64,000 bases of DNA from Gemmiger_A avium. GTDB lineage: Bacteria; Bacillota; Clostridia; Oscillospirales; Ruminococcaceae. Shown piece by piece: positions 49,541 to 60,100 of this stretch. The notes under the pieces were generated by a model, which was not told the DNA's origin, did no database searches, and was given only the letters and a program-made list of their open reading frames with translations. Positions within the stretch are counted from its first letter, which is position 1. The number at the start of each line of letters is the position of its first letter. The DNA is taken from NCBI GenBank assembly GCA_019114585.1, contig DXFE01000006.1, positions 35,549 to 99,548 of the forward strand. The letters run 5' to 3'. Both the position numbers and the translations under genes were made by a program.

Positions 49541-51205
49541 TCAGGGCATGACCGCGCCCTGGTTGGCGCCGCTGACCAGCTTGGCGTACCGGGCCAGCCA
49601 GCCGGACTTCACGTTGGGTTCCGGGGCCACATAGGCTGCCTTGCGGGCGGCCAGTTCCTCGTCGCTCACGTTCAGGGTGATGGAGGCGTTCGGGATGTCG
49701 ATGGTGATGGAGTCGCCCTCCTGCACCAGGCCGATGGGGCCGCCGCTGGCCGCCTCCGGGGCCACATGGCCGATGGACGCGCCGCGGGAAGCACCCGAGA
49801 ACCGCCCGTCGGTGATCAGGGCCACCGTCTTGTCCAGCTTCATGCCCGCCAGCGCGCTGGTGGGGTTCAGCATCTCCCGCATGCCCGGGCCGCCGCGGGG
49901 GCCTTCGTACCGGATGACCACCACGTCACCGTCCACGATCTTGCCCGCGTAGATGCTGGCAATGGCCTCTTCCTCGCTGTTGAACACCCGGGCGGGGCCG
50001 GTGTGGCAGAGCATCTCCGGCGCCACGGCGCTGCGCTTGACCACGCAGCCCTGGGGGGCCAGGTTGCCCCACAGGATCTGGATGCCGCCGGTGGGGCTGT
50101 ACGGATCGTCAATGGGCCGGATGGCGCGGGTGTCCTTGATGTAAGCGCCCTGGATGTTTTCGCCCAGGGTCTTGCCGGTGGCGGTCAGCAGGCTCAGATC
50201 CAGCAGGCCTTTCTTGGCCAGCTCGGCCTGCACGGCGGGGATGCCGCCCGCCGCCCACAGGTCGGGCATATGGGTGGGGCCGGCCGGGGCCAGATGGCAC
50301 AGGTTGGGCACCTTGGCGCTCATCTCGTTGAACATGGCCAGATCCAGGTCTACGCCTGCTTCCTTGGCGATGGCCAGCAGATGCAGCACGCTGTTGCTGG
50401 AGCAGCCCAGCGCCATATCGCAGGCCAGGGCGTTGCGCAGCGACTTCTCGTTCACGATGTCCCGGGCCTTGATGTCCCGGCGCACCAGTTCCATGATGGC
50501 CATACCGGCCTTTTTGGCCAGGGCAATGCGGCCGGCGTGTACCGCCGGAATGGTGCCGTTGCCGGGCAGAGCGATGCCCACCGCCTCGCACAGGCAGTTC
50601 ATGCTGTTGGCGGTGTACATGCCGCTGCAGCTGCCGCAGCCGGGGCAGCAGCCGTGCTCGCACTCGTCCAGCTTGGCTTCGTCGATGAGACCGGCTTTGT
50701 AGGCACCCACCGCCTCAAACATCTTGGACAGGCTTACCTCCTGGCCATCGTAGCTGCCGGCCAGCATGGGGCCGCCGCTGCATACCACGGTGGGCACGTT
50801 CAGCCGCAGCGCGCCCATCAGCATGCCGGGCACGATCTTGTCGCAGTTGGGCACCAGCACCAGACCGTCCAGCTGGTGGGCCATGGTCATGGTCTCCACG
50901 CTGTCCGCGATCAGCTCGCGGCTGGCCAGGCTGTACTTCATGCCGATATGGCCCATGGCGATACCGTCGCACACGCCGATGGCGGGGATCAGGATGGGGG
51001 TGCCGCCCGCCATCCGCACGCCGGCCTTGACCGCGTCGGCAATCTTGTCCAGATGGATGTGGCCGGGCACGATCTCGCTGTGGGCGCTGATCACGCCGAT
51101 CAGCGGCCGCTCCAGTTCCTCCTGGGTAAAGCCCATGGCGTAGAACAGGCTGCGGTTGGGCGCGCGCTCGGGCCCTTTGGTAACGTTGTCGCTGCGCATT
51201 GTCAT
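49541..51205 (-). CDS. ilvD: Dihydroxy-acid dehydratase
   Basis: 554 residues. The iron-sulfur cluster ligands are in 'LVPNCDKIVPGML' and 'CPGCGSCSGMYTANSM', and 'GMREMLNPTSALAGM' and 'TDGRFSGASRGASIGHV' are family blocks. It removes water from 2,3-dihydroxy acids to give the 2-keto acids of valine and isoleucine, and feeds leucine. The ATG at 51205 is four bases from AAGGAG; the ATG at 51199 (MRSDN) is equally possible. Last gene of the T-box-controlled ilvB-N-C-D operon. Oxygen-sensitive, as expected in an anaerobe. Confidence 0.97.
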   Translation of the reverse strand: MTMRSDNVTKGPERAPNRSLFYAMGFTQEELERPLIGVISAHSEIVPGHIHLDKIADAVKAGVRMAGGTPILIPAIGVCDGIAMGHIGMKYSLASRELIADSVETMTMAHQLDGLVLVPNCDKIVPGMLMGALRLNVPTVVCSGGPMLAGSYDGQEVSLSKMFEAVGAYKAGLIDEAKLDECEHGCCPGCGSCSGMYTANSMNCLCEAVGIALPGNGTIPAVHAGRIALAKKAGMAIMELVRRDIKARDIVNEKSLRNALACDMALGCSSNSVLHLLAIAKEAGVDLDLAMFNEMSAKVPNLCHLAPAGPTHMPDLWAAGGIPAVQAELAKKGLLDLSLLTATGKTLGENIQGAYIKDTRAIRPIDDPYSPTGGIQILWGNLAPQGCVVKRSAVAPEMLCHTGPARVFNSEEEAIASIYAGKIVDGDVVVIRYEGPRGGPGMREMLNPTSALAGMKLDKTVALITDGRFSGASRGASIGHVAPEAASGGPIGLVQEGDSITIDIPNASITLNVSDEELAARKAAYVAPEPNVKSGWLARYAKLVSGANQGAVMP

Positions 51206-51271
51206 CGCTCTCCTTTTATTTCGGGGCCGGACGCATCCCGCATCCGGCCCCGCTGTAGTTGCACTGGGTGG

Positions 51272-52282
51272 TTATTTCTTGAGCCAGCTCATCATCTGGC
51301 GCAGCTCGGCGCCCACCTTCTCCACCGGATGCTCAGCCTGCAGGCGGCGGGTAGCCAGGAACTTGGCCCGGCGGCCGCTGCTCATCTCCTGCATGAACTC
51401 GCTGGCGAAGGTGCCGTCCTGGATCTCGGTCAGAACCTGGCGCATCTCGGCACGGGTGGCCTCGGTGATCAGGCGCTTGCCGGTCCGGTAGTCGCCGTAC
51501 TCGGCGGTGTTGGAGATGGAGTACCGCATCTTGCCGAAGCCGCCCTCGTTGATCAGGTCAACGATCAGCTTCATCTCGTGGATGCACTCGAAGTAAGCCA
51601 TCTCGGGCTCGTAGCCGGCGGCCACCAGGGTGTCGAAGCCGGCATGCATCAGCTCGCACACGCCGCCGCACAGAACCGCCTGCTCGCCGAACAGGTCGGT
51701 CTCGGTCTCCTCACGGAAGGTGGTCTCCAGGATACCGGCACGGCCCGCGCCGATGCCGCAGGCATAGGCCAGGGCGTAATCCTTGGCGCGGCCGCTGTAG
51801 TCCTGGGCCACGGCGATCAGGCTGGGCACGCCCTTGCCCTCCAGGTACTGGCTGCGCACGGTGTGGCCGGGGCCCTTGGGGGCGATCATGATCACGTCCA
51901 GGTTGGCGGCGGGCTTGACCAGGTTGAAGTGGATGTTGAAACCGTGGGCCCAGCACAGTACGTTGCCCTCTTTCATATGAGGGGCAACCTGGGTGTTGTA
52001 GATGTCGGCGGCCAGTTCGTCGGGCACCAGCATCATCACCACGTCGCCGGCCTTGGCCGCGTCCTCAATCTCCATCACCTTGAAGTTGGGGCGGGTGTCG
52101 GCAAAACGGCTGGCTTTTTCCCAGTGACCGCTGCCCTTGCGCAGGCCAACCACCACGTTGACGCCGCTCTCGGCCAGGTTCATGGCGTGGGCATGGCCCT
52201 GGCTGCCAAAGCCGATCACGGCTACGGTCTTGCCGTCCAGCAGGCCCAGGTTGCAGTCGCTGTCGTAGTACTTCTTGATCAT
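51272..52282 (-). CDS. ilvC: Ketol-acid reductoisomerase
   Basis: 336 residues from the ATG at 52282, eight bases after AAAGGAG; the in-frame GTG at 52291 lies in that site and is rejected. The cofactor loop is 'AVIGFGSQGHAHAMNL' and the C-terminal knotted helical domain carries 'SDLFGEQAVLCGG'-type residues ('ETDLFGEQAVLCGG'). It isomerises and reduces acetolactate or acetohydroxybutyrate with NAD(P)H and Mg. The short class I form is seen. It lies between ilvN and ilvD in the operon. Confidence 0.97.
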   Translation of the reverse strand: MIKKYYDSDCNLGLLDGKTVAVIGFGSQGHAHAMNLAESGVNVVVGLRKGSGHWEKASRFADTRPNFKVMEIEDAAKAGDVVMMLVPDELAADIYNTQVAPHMKEGNVLCWAHGFNIHFNLVKPAANLDVIMIAPKGPGHTVRSQYLEGKGVPSLIAVAQDYSGRAKDYALAYACGIGAGRAGILETTFREETETDLFGEQAVLCGGVCELMHAGFDTLVAAGYEPEMAYFECIHEMKLIVDLINEGGFGKMRYSISNTAEYGDYRTGKRLITEATRAEMRQVLTEIQDGTFASEFMQEMSSGRRAKFLATRRLQAEHPVEKVGAELRQMMSWLKK

Positions 52283-52398
52283 GATGAACACTCCTTTAAA
52301 TTGGATTTTGTTTCAGAATTGGTTGCGGTCAGGCCGGTCCCACCCGGGCCGGCGTCTATCTCGGTCCCCGTTTGTGCCGGGGAGGGGATACAAAATGC

Positions 52399-52896
52399 TT
52401 ACAGCAGATGTTCGCTGGCGCCGCCCCGCTCCAGGGCGGTGATGCCGGTGCGGCACATCTCCAGAATGGTAAAGCCCTCCATCATTTTCAGGAAAGCGTC
52501 GATCTTGTCCGGTTCGCCGGTCAGCTCGAATACCAGGCTCTCCGGGGACAGGTCGATGATCTTGGCCTTGTAGATGCTGCCAATCTCCCGCAATTCGCTG
52601 CGGTTGGCCTGGGTGGCCTCCACCTTCAGCAGCAGCAGTTCCCGGAACAGGCTTACCGCCGGGTCCAGCACAAAGATGTGACGGGTCTCCTCCAGGCGGG
52701 CGGTCTGCAGCACGATCTGCTGCAGAATCTTGGCGTCGTCGTGCACCACGATGGTGATGCGGCTGACCGCCGGATCGTTGGTGGCGGACACGGTCAGACT
52801 GTCGATGTTGAAGCCCCGCCGCCCGAACAGGCTGGAGATGCGGGTCAGAACGCCCGAATGGTTGTCCACCAGCACGCTGATGACTTGTTTGTTCAT
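52399..52896 (-). CDS. ilvN: Acetolactate synthase small (regulatory) subunit
   Basis: 165 residues with the N-terminal ACT domain 'ISVLVDNHSGVLTRISSLFG' followed by 'RRGFNIDSLTV' and the C-terminal ALS_ss domain. It binds valine to inhibit the catalytic subunit encoded 19 bases upstream. Feedback inhibition here plus T-box control of transcription gives two levels of end-product control. Confidence 0.96.
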   Translation of the reverse strand: MNKQVISVLVDNHSGVLTRISSLFGRRGFNIDSLTVSATNDPAVSRITIVVHDDAKILQQIVLQTARLEETRHIFVLDPAVSLFRELLLLKVEATQANRSELREIGSIYKAKIIDLSPESLVFELTGEPDKIDAFLKMMEGFTILEMCRTGITALERGGASEHLL

Positions 52897-52915
52897 ATCG
52901 CTGCGCCCCCTCTCG

Positions 52916-54580
52916 TTAAGACATCATGATGTCGTCCACATTGCCCGCGGCGGGGATCATGGGCAGCACCTTTTCGTCCTTGTCGATGCGGCACTCGATC
53001 CAGGCGGGCTTTTTGGAGGCCAGCGCCTCGGCAAAGGCGGCCCGGAATTCCTCCACCGTCTCGCAGTGGTAGCCCTTCAGGCCAAAGCCCTCCGCCAGCT
53101 TTACGTAATCGGTCTTGCGGTGGGGATCGGTGCTGGAATACCGCTTGCCGTAGAAGGCGGTCTGCCACTGGCGAACCATGCCCAGCACCTGGTTGTTGAA
53201 GATGATGGTGATCACCGGCAGGTCGTAGCTGACCGCGGTGCAGGCTTCGTTCAGGTTCATGTGGAAGGAGCCGTCGCCGGTCATCATGACCACCGTCTGA
53301 TCCCGGCCCAGCGCCGCCTGTGCGCCCAGGGCCGCGCCGTAGCCGAAGCCCATGGTGCCCAGACCGCCGCTGGTCAGGAACGCCCGGTCTTTCACATGGC
53401 GGATGTACTGGCAGGCCCACATCTGGTGCTGGCCCACGTCGGTCACATACACCGCGTCCGGCCCGGCCAGTTCGCAGGCCGCCCCGATCACCTGATGGGG
53501 CGTCAGCCGGTCGGTGTGATCCTTGGGCCGGTAGTCGATGGACTGCCAGCTCTGCAGCTGCCGCATCCATTCCGGATGGGCCGCGGGCTGGATGTGGGGC
53601 AGAAGCGCCTCCAGCACCACCTTGGCGTCGCCCACCACGCTGCAGTCTACCTCCACGTTCTTGCCGATCTCGCTGGCGTCGATGTCAAACTGGATGATGG
53701 TGGCCTCCTGGGCAAAGGTGCCCGGATCCAGCGCCACACGGTCGGAGAACCGGGTGCCCACGGCGATCAGCACGTCCGCCTTGCTGGCGGCCTTGTTGGT
53801 GGTGTAGCTGCCGTGCATGCCCAGCAGGCCCAGATTCAGCGGGTCGCCGTAATCCAGCACACCGGCGGCCATCAGGGTGTAGGTGGCGGGAATCTGGGCT
53901 TTCTGCACCAGCTGGCGCAGCGCATCACCCGCACCGGCCGACCGCACGCCGCCGCCGAAGTAGATCAGCGGACGCTGGGCGCTGTTGATAATCTGTGCCG
54001 CGTGCAGCACCGCTGCCTGATCGTAATCCTGCCGCACCGGAATCTCCACCGGCGGGGCGGGGGTGTATTCGGTCATGGCGCCGGTCACGTCCTTGGGAAT
54101 GTCCACCAGCACCGGGCCCTTGCGGCCGGTCTGGGCAATGCGGAACGCCTCCCGCAGAATGTGGGCCAGGTCCTCCACCCGCCGCACCACAAAGTTGTGT
54201 TTGGTGATGGGCATGGTAATGCCGGTGATGTACACCTCCTGGAAGCTGTCCTTGCCGATCAGGCTGTTGCCCACGTTGCCGGTAATGGCCACCATGGGGA
54301 TGCTGTCCATATAGGCGGTGGCAATGCCGGTGACCAGGTTGGTGGCGCCGGGGCCGCTGGTGGCCAGCACCACGCCGGTGCGGCCGGTGGCCCGGGCATA
54401 GCCGTCGGCCGCGTGGGCCGCGCCCTGCTCGTGGGCGGTCATGATGTGGGTGATCTTGTCGCTGGCCTTGTACAGCGCGTCGTACAGATTCAGCACCGCG
54501 CCGCCCGGATAACCGAACAGGGTGTCCACGCCCTGCTCCAGCAGCACCTGCACAAAGATGTCTGCGCCGGATAGTTTCAT
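52916..54580 (-). CDS. ilvB: Acetolactate synthase large (catalytic) subunit
   Basis: 554 residues from the ATG at 54580, seven bases after GAGGG; the ATG at 54586 is only one base from that site. Motifs: 'LFGYPGGAVLNLYDAL', with the catalytic glutamate in 'TAHEQGAAHAADGYAR', and the thiamine diphosphate site 'TGDGSFHMNLNEACTA' to 'NNQVLGMVRQWQ'. It condenses two pyruvates, or pyruvate and 2-oxobutyrate, in the first common step of branched-chain amino acid synthesis. First gene behind the T-box leader. Confidence 0.97.
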   Translation of the reverse strand: MKLSGADIFVQVLLEQGVDTLFGYPGGAVLNLYDALYKASDKITHIMTAHEQGAAHAADGYARATGRTGVVLATSGPGATNLVTGIATAYMDSIPMVAITGNVGNSLIGKDSFQEVYITGITMPITKHNFVVRRVEDLAHILREAFRIAQTGRKGPVLVDIPKDVTGAMTEYTPAPPVEIPVRQDYDQAAVLHAAQIINSAQRPLIYFGGGVRSAGAGDALRQLVQKAQIPATYTLMAAGVLDYGDPLNLGLLGMHGSYTTNKAASKADVLIAVGTRFSDRVALDPGTFAQEATIIQFDIDASEIGKNVEVDCSVVGDAKVVLEALLPHIQPAAHPEWMRQLQSWQSIDYRPKDHTDRLTPHQVIGAACELAGPDAVYVTDVGQHQMWACQYIRHVKDRAFLTSGGLGTMGFGYGAALGAQAALGRDQTVVMMTGDGSFHMNLNEACTAVSYDLPVITIIFNNQVLGMVRQWQTAFYGKRYSSTDPHRKTDYVKLAEGFGLKGYHCETVEEFRAAFAEALASKKPAWIECRIDKDEKVLPMIPAAGNVDDIMMS

Positions 54581-54654
54581 GCTCATTCCCTCGCTTTCTC
54601 TCTTTCTCCCTCGCCAAAACCCTGCCGCGTCCGCAGCGGAACGGCACCGCCGGA

Positions 54655-54950
54655 TAAAAAACGCAGCCCTCGTCCCTGTTAAGAGACAAAGGCTGCGAAA
54701 GCGCTCTGCGGTACCACTCTCATTGCCGCCACAAAAGGCGGCCGCTCAGCGGGCCGGTGGGCCCTTGCACGGTAACGGGTGCTCCGTCCAGGCCTACTGG
54801 GCCGGAAACCCGGCTGTTCGGTTGGCCGCTCCAGGATGACTTCGCGCGCTGCTGTGCCTGCTGCCTTGCACCAGCCGGCAGTTCTCTCGAGGCTGTGGGC
54901 AGGCGTTACTTGTTCCCTTCATCGCGTTTTTTGTTGGTTGAAAAATAATT
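54655..54950 (-). promoter_or_regulatory. T-box leader controlling the ilv operon
   Basis: The 430-base gap upstream of ilvB is a T-box leader on the minus strand. The T-box sequence AGAGTGGTACCGCAG lies at 54706-54720, with TGGT free to pair with a tRNA ACCA end. The terminator has arms CGCAGCC (54691-54697) and GGCTGCG (54662-54668) and the T-tract 54656-54661. Stem I elements are visible upstream: AGAGAACTG, GGCTGGTGCAAGGC, and GAACAGCC...CAGTAGGCC after the specifier. The likely specifier is GTC (54838-54840) in GAA-GTC-A context, read by tRNA-Val; an ATC (Ile) codon starts directly after it. Uncharged tRNA would stop termination and allow ilv expression. Confidence 0.92.
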
Positions 54951-54956
54951 TGCTTT

Positions 54957-54985
54957 ATTATACTAAACTCCGATGGAGAAGTCAA
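54957..54985 (-). promoter_or_regulatory. Promoter of the T-box/ilv operon
   Basis: On the minus strand TTGACT (54980-54985), 17 bases, TATAAT (54957-54962). Transcription would start close to 54950. Confidence 0.8.
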
Positions 54986-55010
54986 GAGCGCATTTTGCGT
55001 TTTTTTTGTG

Positions 55011-56918
55011 TCAGCCCTCCGCGGTGGAGATCACCTTCAGATGAACCCCCGCGTCGGTGGTTTCCACCTGCAGCAGATTGCCGTTTACGATGCTGGCGTA
55101 CCCGTCAAACAGCGGCAGGAACTGAGCGGCAAACTGGCTGTCCACATTGTACAGATACACATATTGATAGGATTCGCCCAGCACTTCCCCCCATTCCTCG
55201 GCCGTACAGGGCTGTGTCCAGAGGTCTCCGTCGCCGTAGGGGCTGCCGATGCTGGTGGCGTGCTCGTCCAGATAAAGCGGGGCCAGTTCATAGTTGGCAC
55301 GCAGGAAAGCCAGGCCCGCGTCCTGCTGGGCGATCAGGTATACCGGCAGCCGGCCGTCTTCTTCGGCAGGCAACTCGCGCAGCCGGTCGGCAATCTCGTG
55401 ATAGGGGGCTACGGTCTTTACAGTAAGAGCGGCTTCATCAGGGGCATGCACAATATTGTCCAGAATCTCCAGCGGCCAGGGGCTGGTCAGGACCACCCAG
55501 AGCAGGGCAGTTGCTGCCGTGCCGGCCAGCACGCCGCGAAGCCGCAGATTGCCCAGAGCCGTCAGCCCGAACCCGGCCAGCACCAGCAGGCAGGCGGTTA
55601 CACCGGTGTTCAGGTACCGGGACAGAGAGGCCAGCAGCAGGGCCTCCGTTTCGGTAAACCAGAACAGATACCCCATCAGGATGAATCCCACATACAGGGC
55701 CAGCGAAACGCCCATACCGATCATGGCCGTCACCAGCGGGGAACGGTCCGCCCGGGCACAGAGTTTCCATACCAGGGCCGTCAGCGCCGCGCCGATCAGA
55801 AAGAACGCCAGATAGGGAAAATGCAGGCCGGGCAGACCGCCGTAGTTCCAGTCTCCGGCCAGGTTGGCCGCGTAGCTGCGGATAACCTGCACACGCCAGC
55901 CGGGCTGATGATGGATGAGCAGATCCCACAGGCTTTCCAGGGTCAGGCCCTGGGGGCTCCAGCGTTTGGGTACCTGCGCCAGAATCAACAGCAGTTTCCA
56001 GCTGCCTGCCGTGAACACCGCGGCCGCCGCAGCCGGCCAGAGGGATTTCAGCCGGGCGGTCAGCCTCACCCCGCTGCCCCGCACCGGCAGCAGCATCACC
56101 GCGAAAGCCATCGCCGCCAGCAGCGGGCCGGTGCTTTTGGTCAGGCAGAGCTGGGCGGCGCCCACCGCCAGCAGGGCCTGCTCCAGCCGGCCGCGCCGCC
56201 CCAGAAACCAGACCAGCGGCAGAAAGCCCCACAGCACACCCAGAAGGCCGTCCACCGTGCTCTCGGTGTAGAAATTCATATAGAGGACCAGCGGCAAAAA
56301 GAACAATCCCAGCGCCGCGGCGGGCAGCGTCTGCCAGCCGCGCCGCCCCTCCAGCCGGTGAAGCGGGTAGACCAGGAAGCTCAGCGCCAGAATGTCCTGG
56401 GCAAAAAGCGCCGCATCTTCCCGCAGCCCCAGCCCGAAGGCCTTGAGCAGGATATACTGGAACAGAGAAGCCGCCGGCGGGTACTCCTTGAATCCCTCAT
56501 GAATGCTGGTCAGGCAGGGAAGCTTGTCCTCCAGCAGCACGCCTTTGAGGGCCAGACCCCAGTGGGAGAACTCGTCCCAGCCGATAAAACACCGGTCCCG
56601 GCAGATCCACCAGAGCAGGGCCAGCGCACCGCAAAACGCAATCACGTCCGGCCGAAGAAGCGCCCGGACAAACCCGATCCGGCCGCTCTCGCCGGGCCGC
56701 ACGGCAAACCGCACCGCCAGATAGATCCAGCCGGCCGCCGCCCCGGCCAGGAACAGCCAGGGGGCCAGGAACAGCCCGCCCGCAAGCCCCAGCAGGTAGG
56801 CCGCGACCGACGCGCCGCCCAGCACCAGAGGGACCAGCTCGGCAAAGCGGCGGCCGGTACGGGCTGCCAGCGCCAGCGGCATCGGCAGCACCAACAGGGA
56901 GAACAGAATAAACGGCAT
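55011..56918 (-). CDS. Polytopic membrane protein, possible GT-C-type glycosyltransferase
   Basis: 635 residues from the ATG at 56918, which has AAAGGAGG ten bases upstream; the in-frame ATG at 56960 lacks a ribosome binding site. About twelve hydrophobic segments span residues 1-480. The first large outside loop carries 'FIGWDEFSHWGLALKG', with the Asp-Glu pair typical of lipid-sugar-dependent GT-C enzymes. A soluble C-terminal region of about 150 residues follows. It may transfer a sugar to a surface polymer or to a lipid. I cannot assign a substrate, and no sugar pathway genes adjoin. Convergent with nothing; it shares the intergenic region with the RND gene on the other side. Confidence 0.7.
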   Translation of the reverse strand: MPFILFSLLVLPMPLALAARTGRRFAELVPLVLGGASVAAYLLGLAGGLFLAPWLFLAGAAAGWIYLAVRFAVRPGESGRIGFVRALLRPDVIAFCGALALLWWICRDRCFIGWDEFSHWGLALKGVLLEDKLPCLTSIHEGFKEYPPAASLFQYILLKAFGLGLREDAALFAQDILALSFLVYPLHRLEGRRGWQTLPAAALGLFFLPLVLYMNFYTESTVDGLLGVLWGFLPLVWFLGRRGRLEQALLAVGAAQLCLTKSTGPLLAAMAFAVMLLPVRGSGVRLTARLKSLWPAAAAAVFTAGSWKLLLILAQVPKRWSPQGLTLESLWDLLIHHQPGWRVQVIRSYAANLAGDWNYGGLPGLHFPYLAFFLIGAALTALVWKLCARADRSPLVTAMIGMGVSLALYVGFILMGYLFWFTETEALLLASLSRYLNTGVTACLLVLAGFGLTALGNLRLRGVLAGTAATALLWVVLTSPWPLEILDNIVHAPDEAALTVKTVAPYHEIADRLRELPAEEDGRLPVYLIAQQDAGLAFLRANYELAPLYLDEHATSIGSPYGDGDLWTQPCTAEEWGEVLGESYQYVYLYNVDSQFAAQFLPLFDGYASIVNGNLLQVETTDAGVHLKVISTAEG

Positions 56919-57094
56919 GGAAAGGGAGCCTCCTTTTGCAGCAAGTAATTCCTTTGCCATTATACAGGAGAAAGGCTGTCAAACAAATAGGAAATCCAAG
57001 AATTTGGTTTAATGTTTGCTGAATTCGGCATAAAGTTGAAAACAAAAGGATACATTTTGCCGGTGCGGCGGAACATCCCGGCGGCGATAGGCAC

Positions 57095-57123
57095 TTGTAT
57101 CCGGAAGCAATCTGGAGTATACT
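57095..57123 (+). promoter_or_regulatory. Promoter of the RND-tetR operon
   Basis: TTGTAT (57095-57100), 17 bases, TATACT (57118-57123). The palindromic operator begins 12 bases after the -10. Confidence 0.7.
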
Positions 57124-57134
57124 CTAACCAGCCT

Positions 57135-57152
57135 CGACCGACCGGTCGGTCG
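57135..57152 (+). promoter_or_regulatory. 18-bp perfect palindrome, likely TetR operator
   Basis: CGACCGACCGGTCGGTCG is a perfect 18-base palindrome just after the start site. ACCGACCGGTCGGT-like sites are a known TetR-family operator type. The TetR gene is in the same operon, so autoregulation of the exporter is likely. Confidence 0.8.
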
Positions 57153-57196
57153 GAAGGGGCCCGTTCGCTCATCCAAAAAGGAGAAACGCAAACCGT

Positions 57197-60100
57197 ATGT
57201 CGAAATTTTGTGTAAAAAAGCCCTATACCGTGGTAGTGGCGGTGGTGCTTGTGCTGGTGCTGGGCGTCATCAGCTTTATGAACATGACCACCGATCTGCT
57301 GCCTTCTCTGGAGCTGCCCTATGTGGTGGCGGTGACCACCTATCCCGGCGCCAGTCCGGAGAAGATGGAAAAGTCGGTCACCGAGGTGCTGGAATCCGCG
57401 TTCGGCACCGTGAACGGGGTGGCCAACCTGTCCAGCGTGTCCAGTGAAAACATGAGCATGCTGATCCTGGAATTTGAAAGCGGCACCAATATGGATACCG
57501 CCATGGTGAACCTGTCCACCGCTGTGGACCAGGTCAGCAGCTATCTGCCGGATACGGTATCCAGCCCGATGCTGCTGCAGATCAGCCCGGATATGCTGCC
57601 GGTGGTGGTGGCCAGCGTGGACATGGAGGGCATGGACATCTACGAACTGGCCCAGTTCGTGCAGGAGGACGTGACCCCCTATCTGGAACGTCAGGCCGGC
57701 GTGGCCAGCGTGGACGGCACCGGCCTTGTGGAAAAGACGGTGGAAGTGCGGCTGGACCAGGCGCGCATTGACGCCCTGAACGACAAGGTGCTGGCCAGCG
57801 TCAGCGACAAGATGGACGAGGCGCAGGCTGAACTGGCCGATGCGAAGCAGAAGCTTGCCGACGGCAAGGCCGAGCTGGACAGCGCCCAGACCAAGCTGGA
57901 GGACACCCAGACCCAGACCGGCAACGAACTGGCCCAGGCCAGCGCCCAGGTGGACGCGGCGGTGGCCCAGGCCAGCGCCCTGGCCAGCCAGGTGACCAGC
58001 CTGCAGGCCAGCAAGGCGGCGCTGGAGGCGGAGCGGGAGATGCGCTACAAGGCCATGGTGGCTATGGCGCAGGCTGCAGACCCGGATTTGGACTCGAACG
58101 ATGAAGATGCGGTGTGCAAGGCGGTGCAGGGCATCGCGGCCGGTATGCAGGCAACCTATGAAAGCATTACACAGTTGCCTGGCGTGACGGATGACACCAC
58201 CCTGGAATCTCTGCTGAACAGCCTGCCGGATGATCCCACTCTGAAAGCGCAGTTGCAGGCCCTGATCGCCCAAGGCTGTACCACTGTGGGCAGCATCAAA
58301 GAAATGGCCGGCACGATCGGTGCCATGCCCGGTCGCCTGCATGAGATCGACGCGGCCCTTGCCAATCTTTCCACCGAGATCACCGCCGCCGGGATGATGA
58401 AAAAGGCGGCAGACGAGGGCCTGACCAAGGCCAAGGACTACTATGCCCAGATCGAGGCGGGCAAGATCGCCGCCGCGGCGGGCTTTGGGGCGGGCACGGC
58501 CCAGATCGCCTCTTCCCGCACCGCGCTGGAGGAAGCGGAGCAGCAGCTGGAGGACGCACAGAGCCAGCTGGACGATGCCCGCACCGCCGCGCTGGAGAAC
58601 GCCGACATTACCGGCCTGCTCTCCGGCAAGACCATTGCCGGTATCCTGACCGCCCAGAACTTCTCCATGCCTGCCGGGTACATTGAAGGTTCCGACGGCA
58701 AGCTGATGCTGCGGGTAGGCGATGAGTTCGCCAGCCTGGAAGAGCTGGAAAACACCCTGGTGGTCCATATGGACATCGACGGGGTGGGGGATGTGCGGCT
58801 GTGCGATGTGGCCGATGTGGTGGTCACCGACAACGCGGCCGACAGCTATGCCCGGGTCAACGGCAACCAGGCGGTGATTCTGTCGGTGTCCAAGTCCAGT
58901 ACCGCCGGCACCTCCGACGTGTCCAAAGCGGTGAACGAGGCCATTGAGGAACTGGAAGCCAAATACGAAGGCCTGCGCATCACTCCGCTGATGGATCAGG
59001 GCCAGTACATTGCGCTGATCGTCAACTCGGTGCTGTCCAACCTGGCCTGGGGCGGCGTGCTGGCCATCCTGGTGCTGGCGGTCTTCCTCAAGAGCGTGCG
59101 TCCCACCCTGGTGGTGGCGTTCAGCATCCCCATTTCGGTGCTGTTTGCTCTGGTGCTTATGTACTTTACCGGCGTCACCCTGAACATCGTCAGCCTGTCC
59201 GGCCTGGCGCTGGGTGTGGGTATGCTGGTGGATAACTCCATTGTGGTCATGGAGAACATCTACCGCCTGCGCGGGCAGGGAATGCCCGCCGCCAAGGCGG
59301 CCGTGCAGGGTGCCAAGCAGGTGGCCGCGGCCATTGCGGCCTCCACCCTGACCACCGTCTGCGTGTTCCTGCCCATCGTCTTTACCGAAGGCCTTACCCG
59401 GCAGCTGTTTGCGGATATGGGCCTGACCATCGCCTACAGCCTGTGCGCCAGCCTGATCGTGGCCCTGACCCTGGTGCCCACCCTGAGCTCCACCCTGCTG
59501 CGCAGCGAAAAGGAAAAACCCCATCCCTGGTTTGACCGGATGGTGAACGCCTATGAAAAAACGCTGCGCTGGTGCCTGCGCCACAAGGCCGCACCGCTGG
59601 CCGGGGCGTTGGTGCTGCTGGTCTTTGCAGCCTGGCAGACCAGCCGCATGGGCCTGGAATTCATGCCCGAGATGGGCGGCAACCAGATGACCCTGACGGC
59701 CCAGGTGCCGGACGGCACCACCCGGGAGGACGCCTATGCCCTGGCGGACGAGATCATGGACCGCACCCTGGACCAGCAGGGGGTGGAGTATGTGGGTGCC
59801 ATGTCCGGCGGCGGCACTTCGCTGCTGGGCGGCGGCAGTTCCGATACGGTGAGCAGCTTCAGCTTCTATATCCTGCTGGATGAAGAGGCCTCCAAGGACA
59901 ACAGCAAGGTAGCCGCCGCCATCATCGAGGCCACCGCGGATGTGGGGGCCGAGATCAGCATTTCCACCTCCAATATGGATATGTCGGCGCTGGGCGGCAG
60001 CGGGCTGCAGCTGCGGGTGGCCGGTGAAGATCTGGACCAGCTGCTGGCGGTCAGCCAGGATATGATGGACCTGCTGGGGCAGGTGGAAGGCTTCACCGAT

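Noticed and set aside
51222..51252. GC-rich hairpin between ilvC and ilvD as a terminator
   Set aside because: CGGGGCCGGA/TCCGGCCCCG pairs well but no T-tract follows on the minus strand, and ilvD belongs to the same operon. It may be an RNA processing or stability element.
49766..52573. 935-codon plus-strand open frame opposite ilvD, ilvC and ilvN
   Set aside because: Composition artefact opposite three well-identified operon genes.
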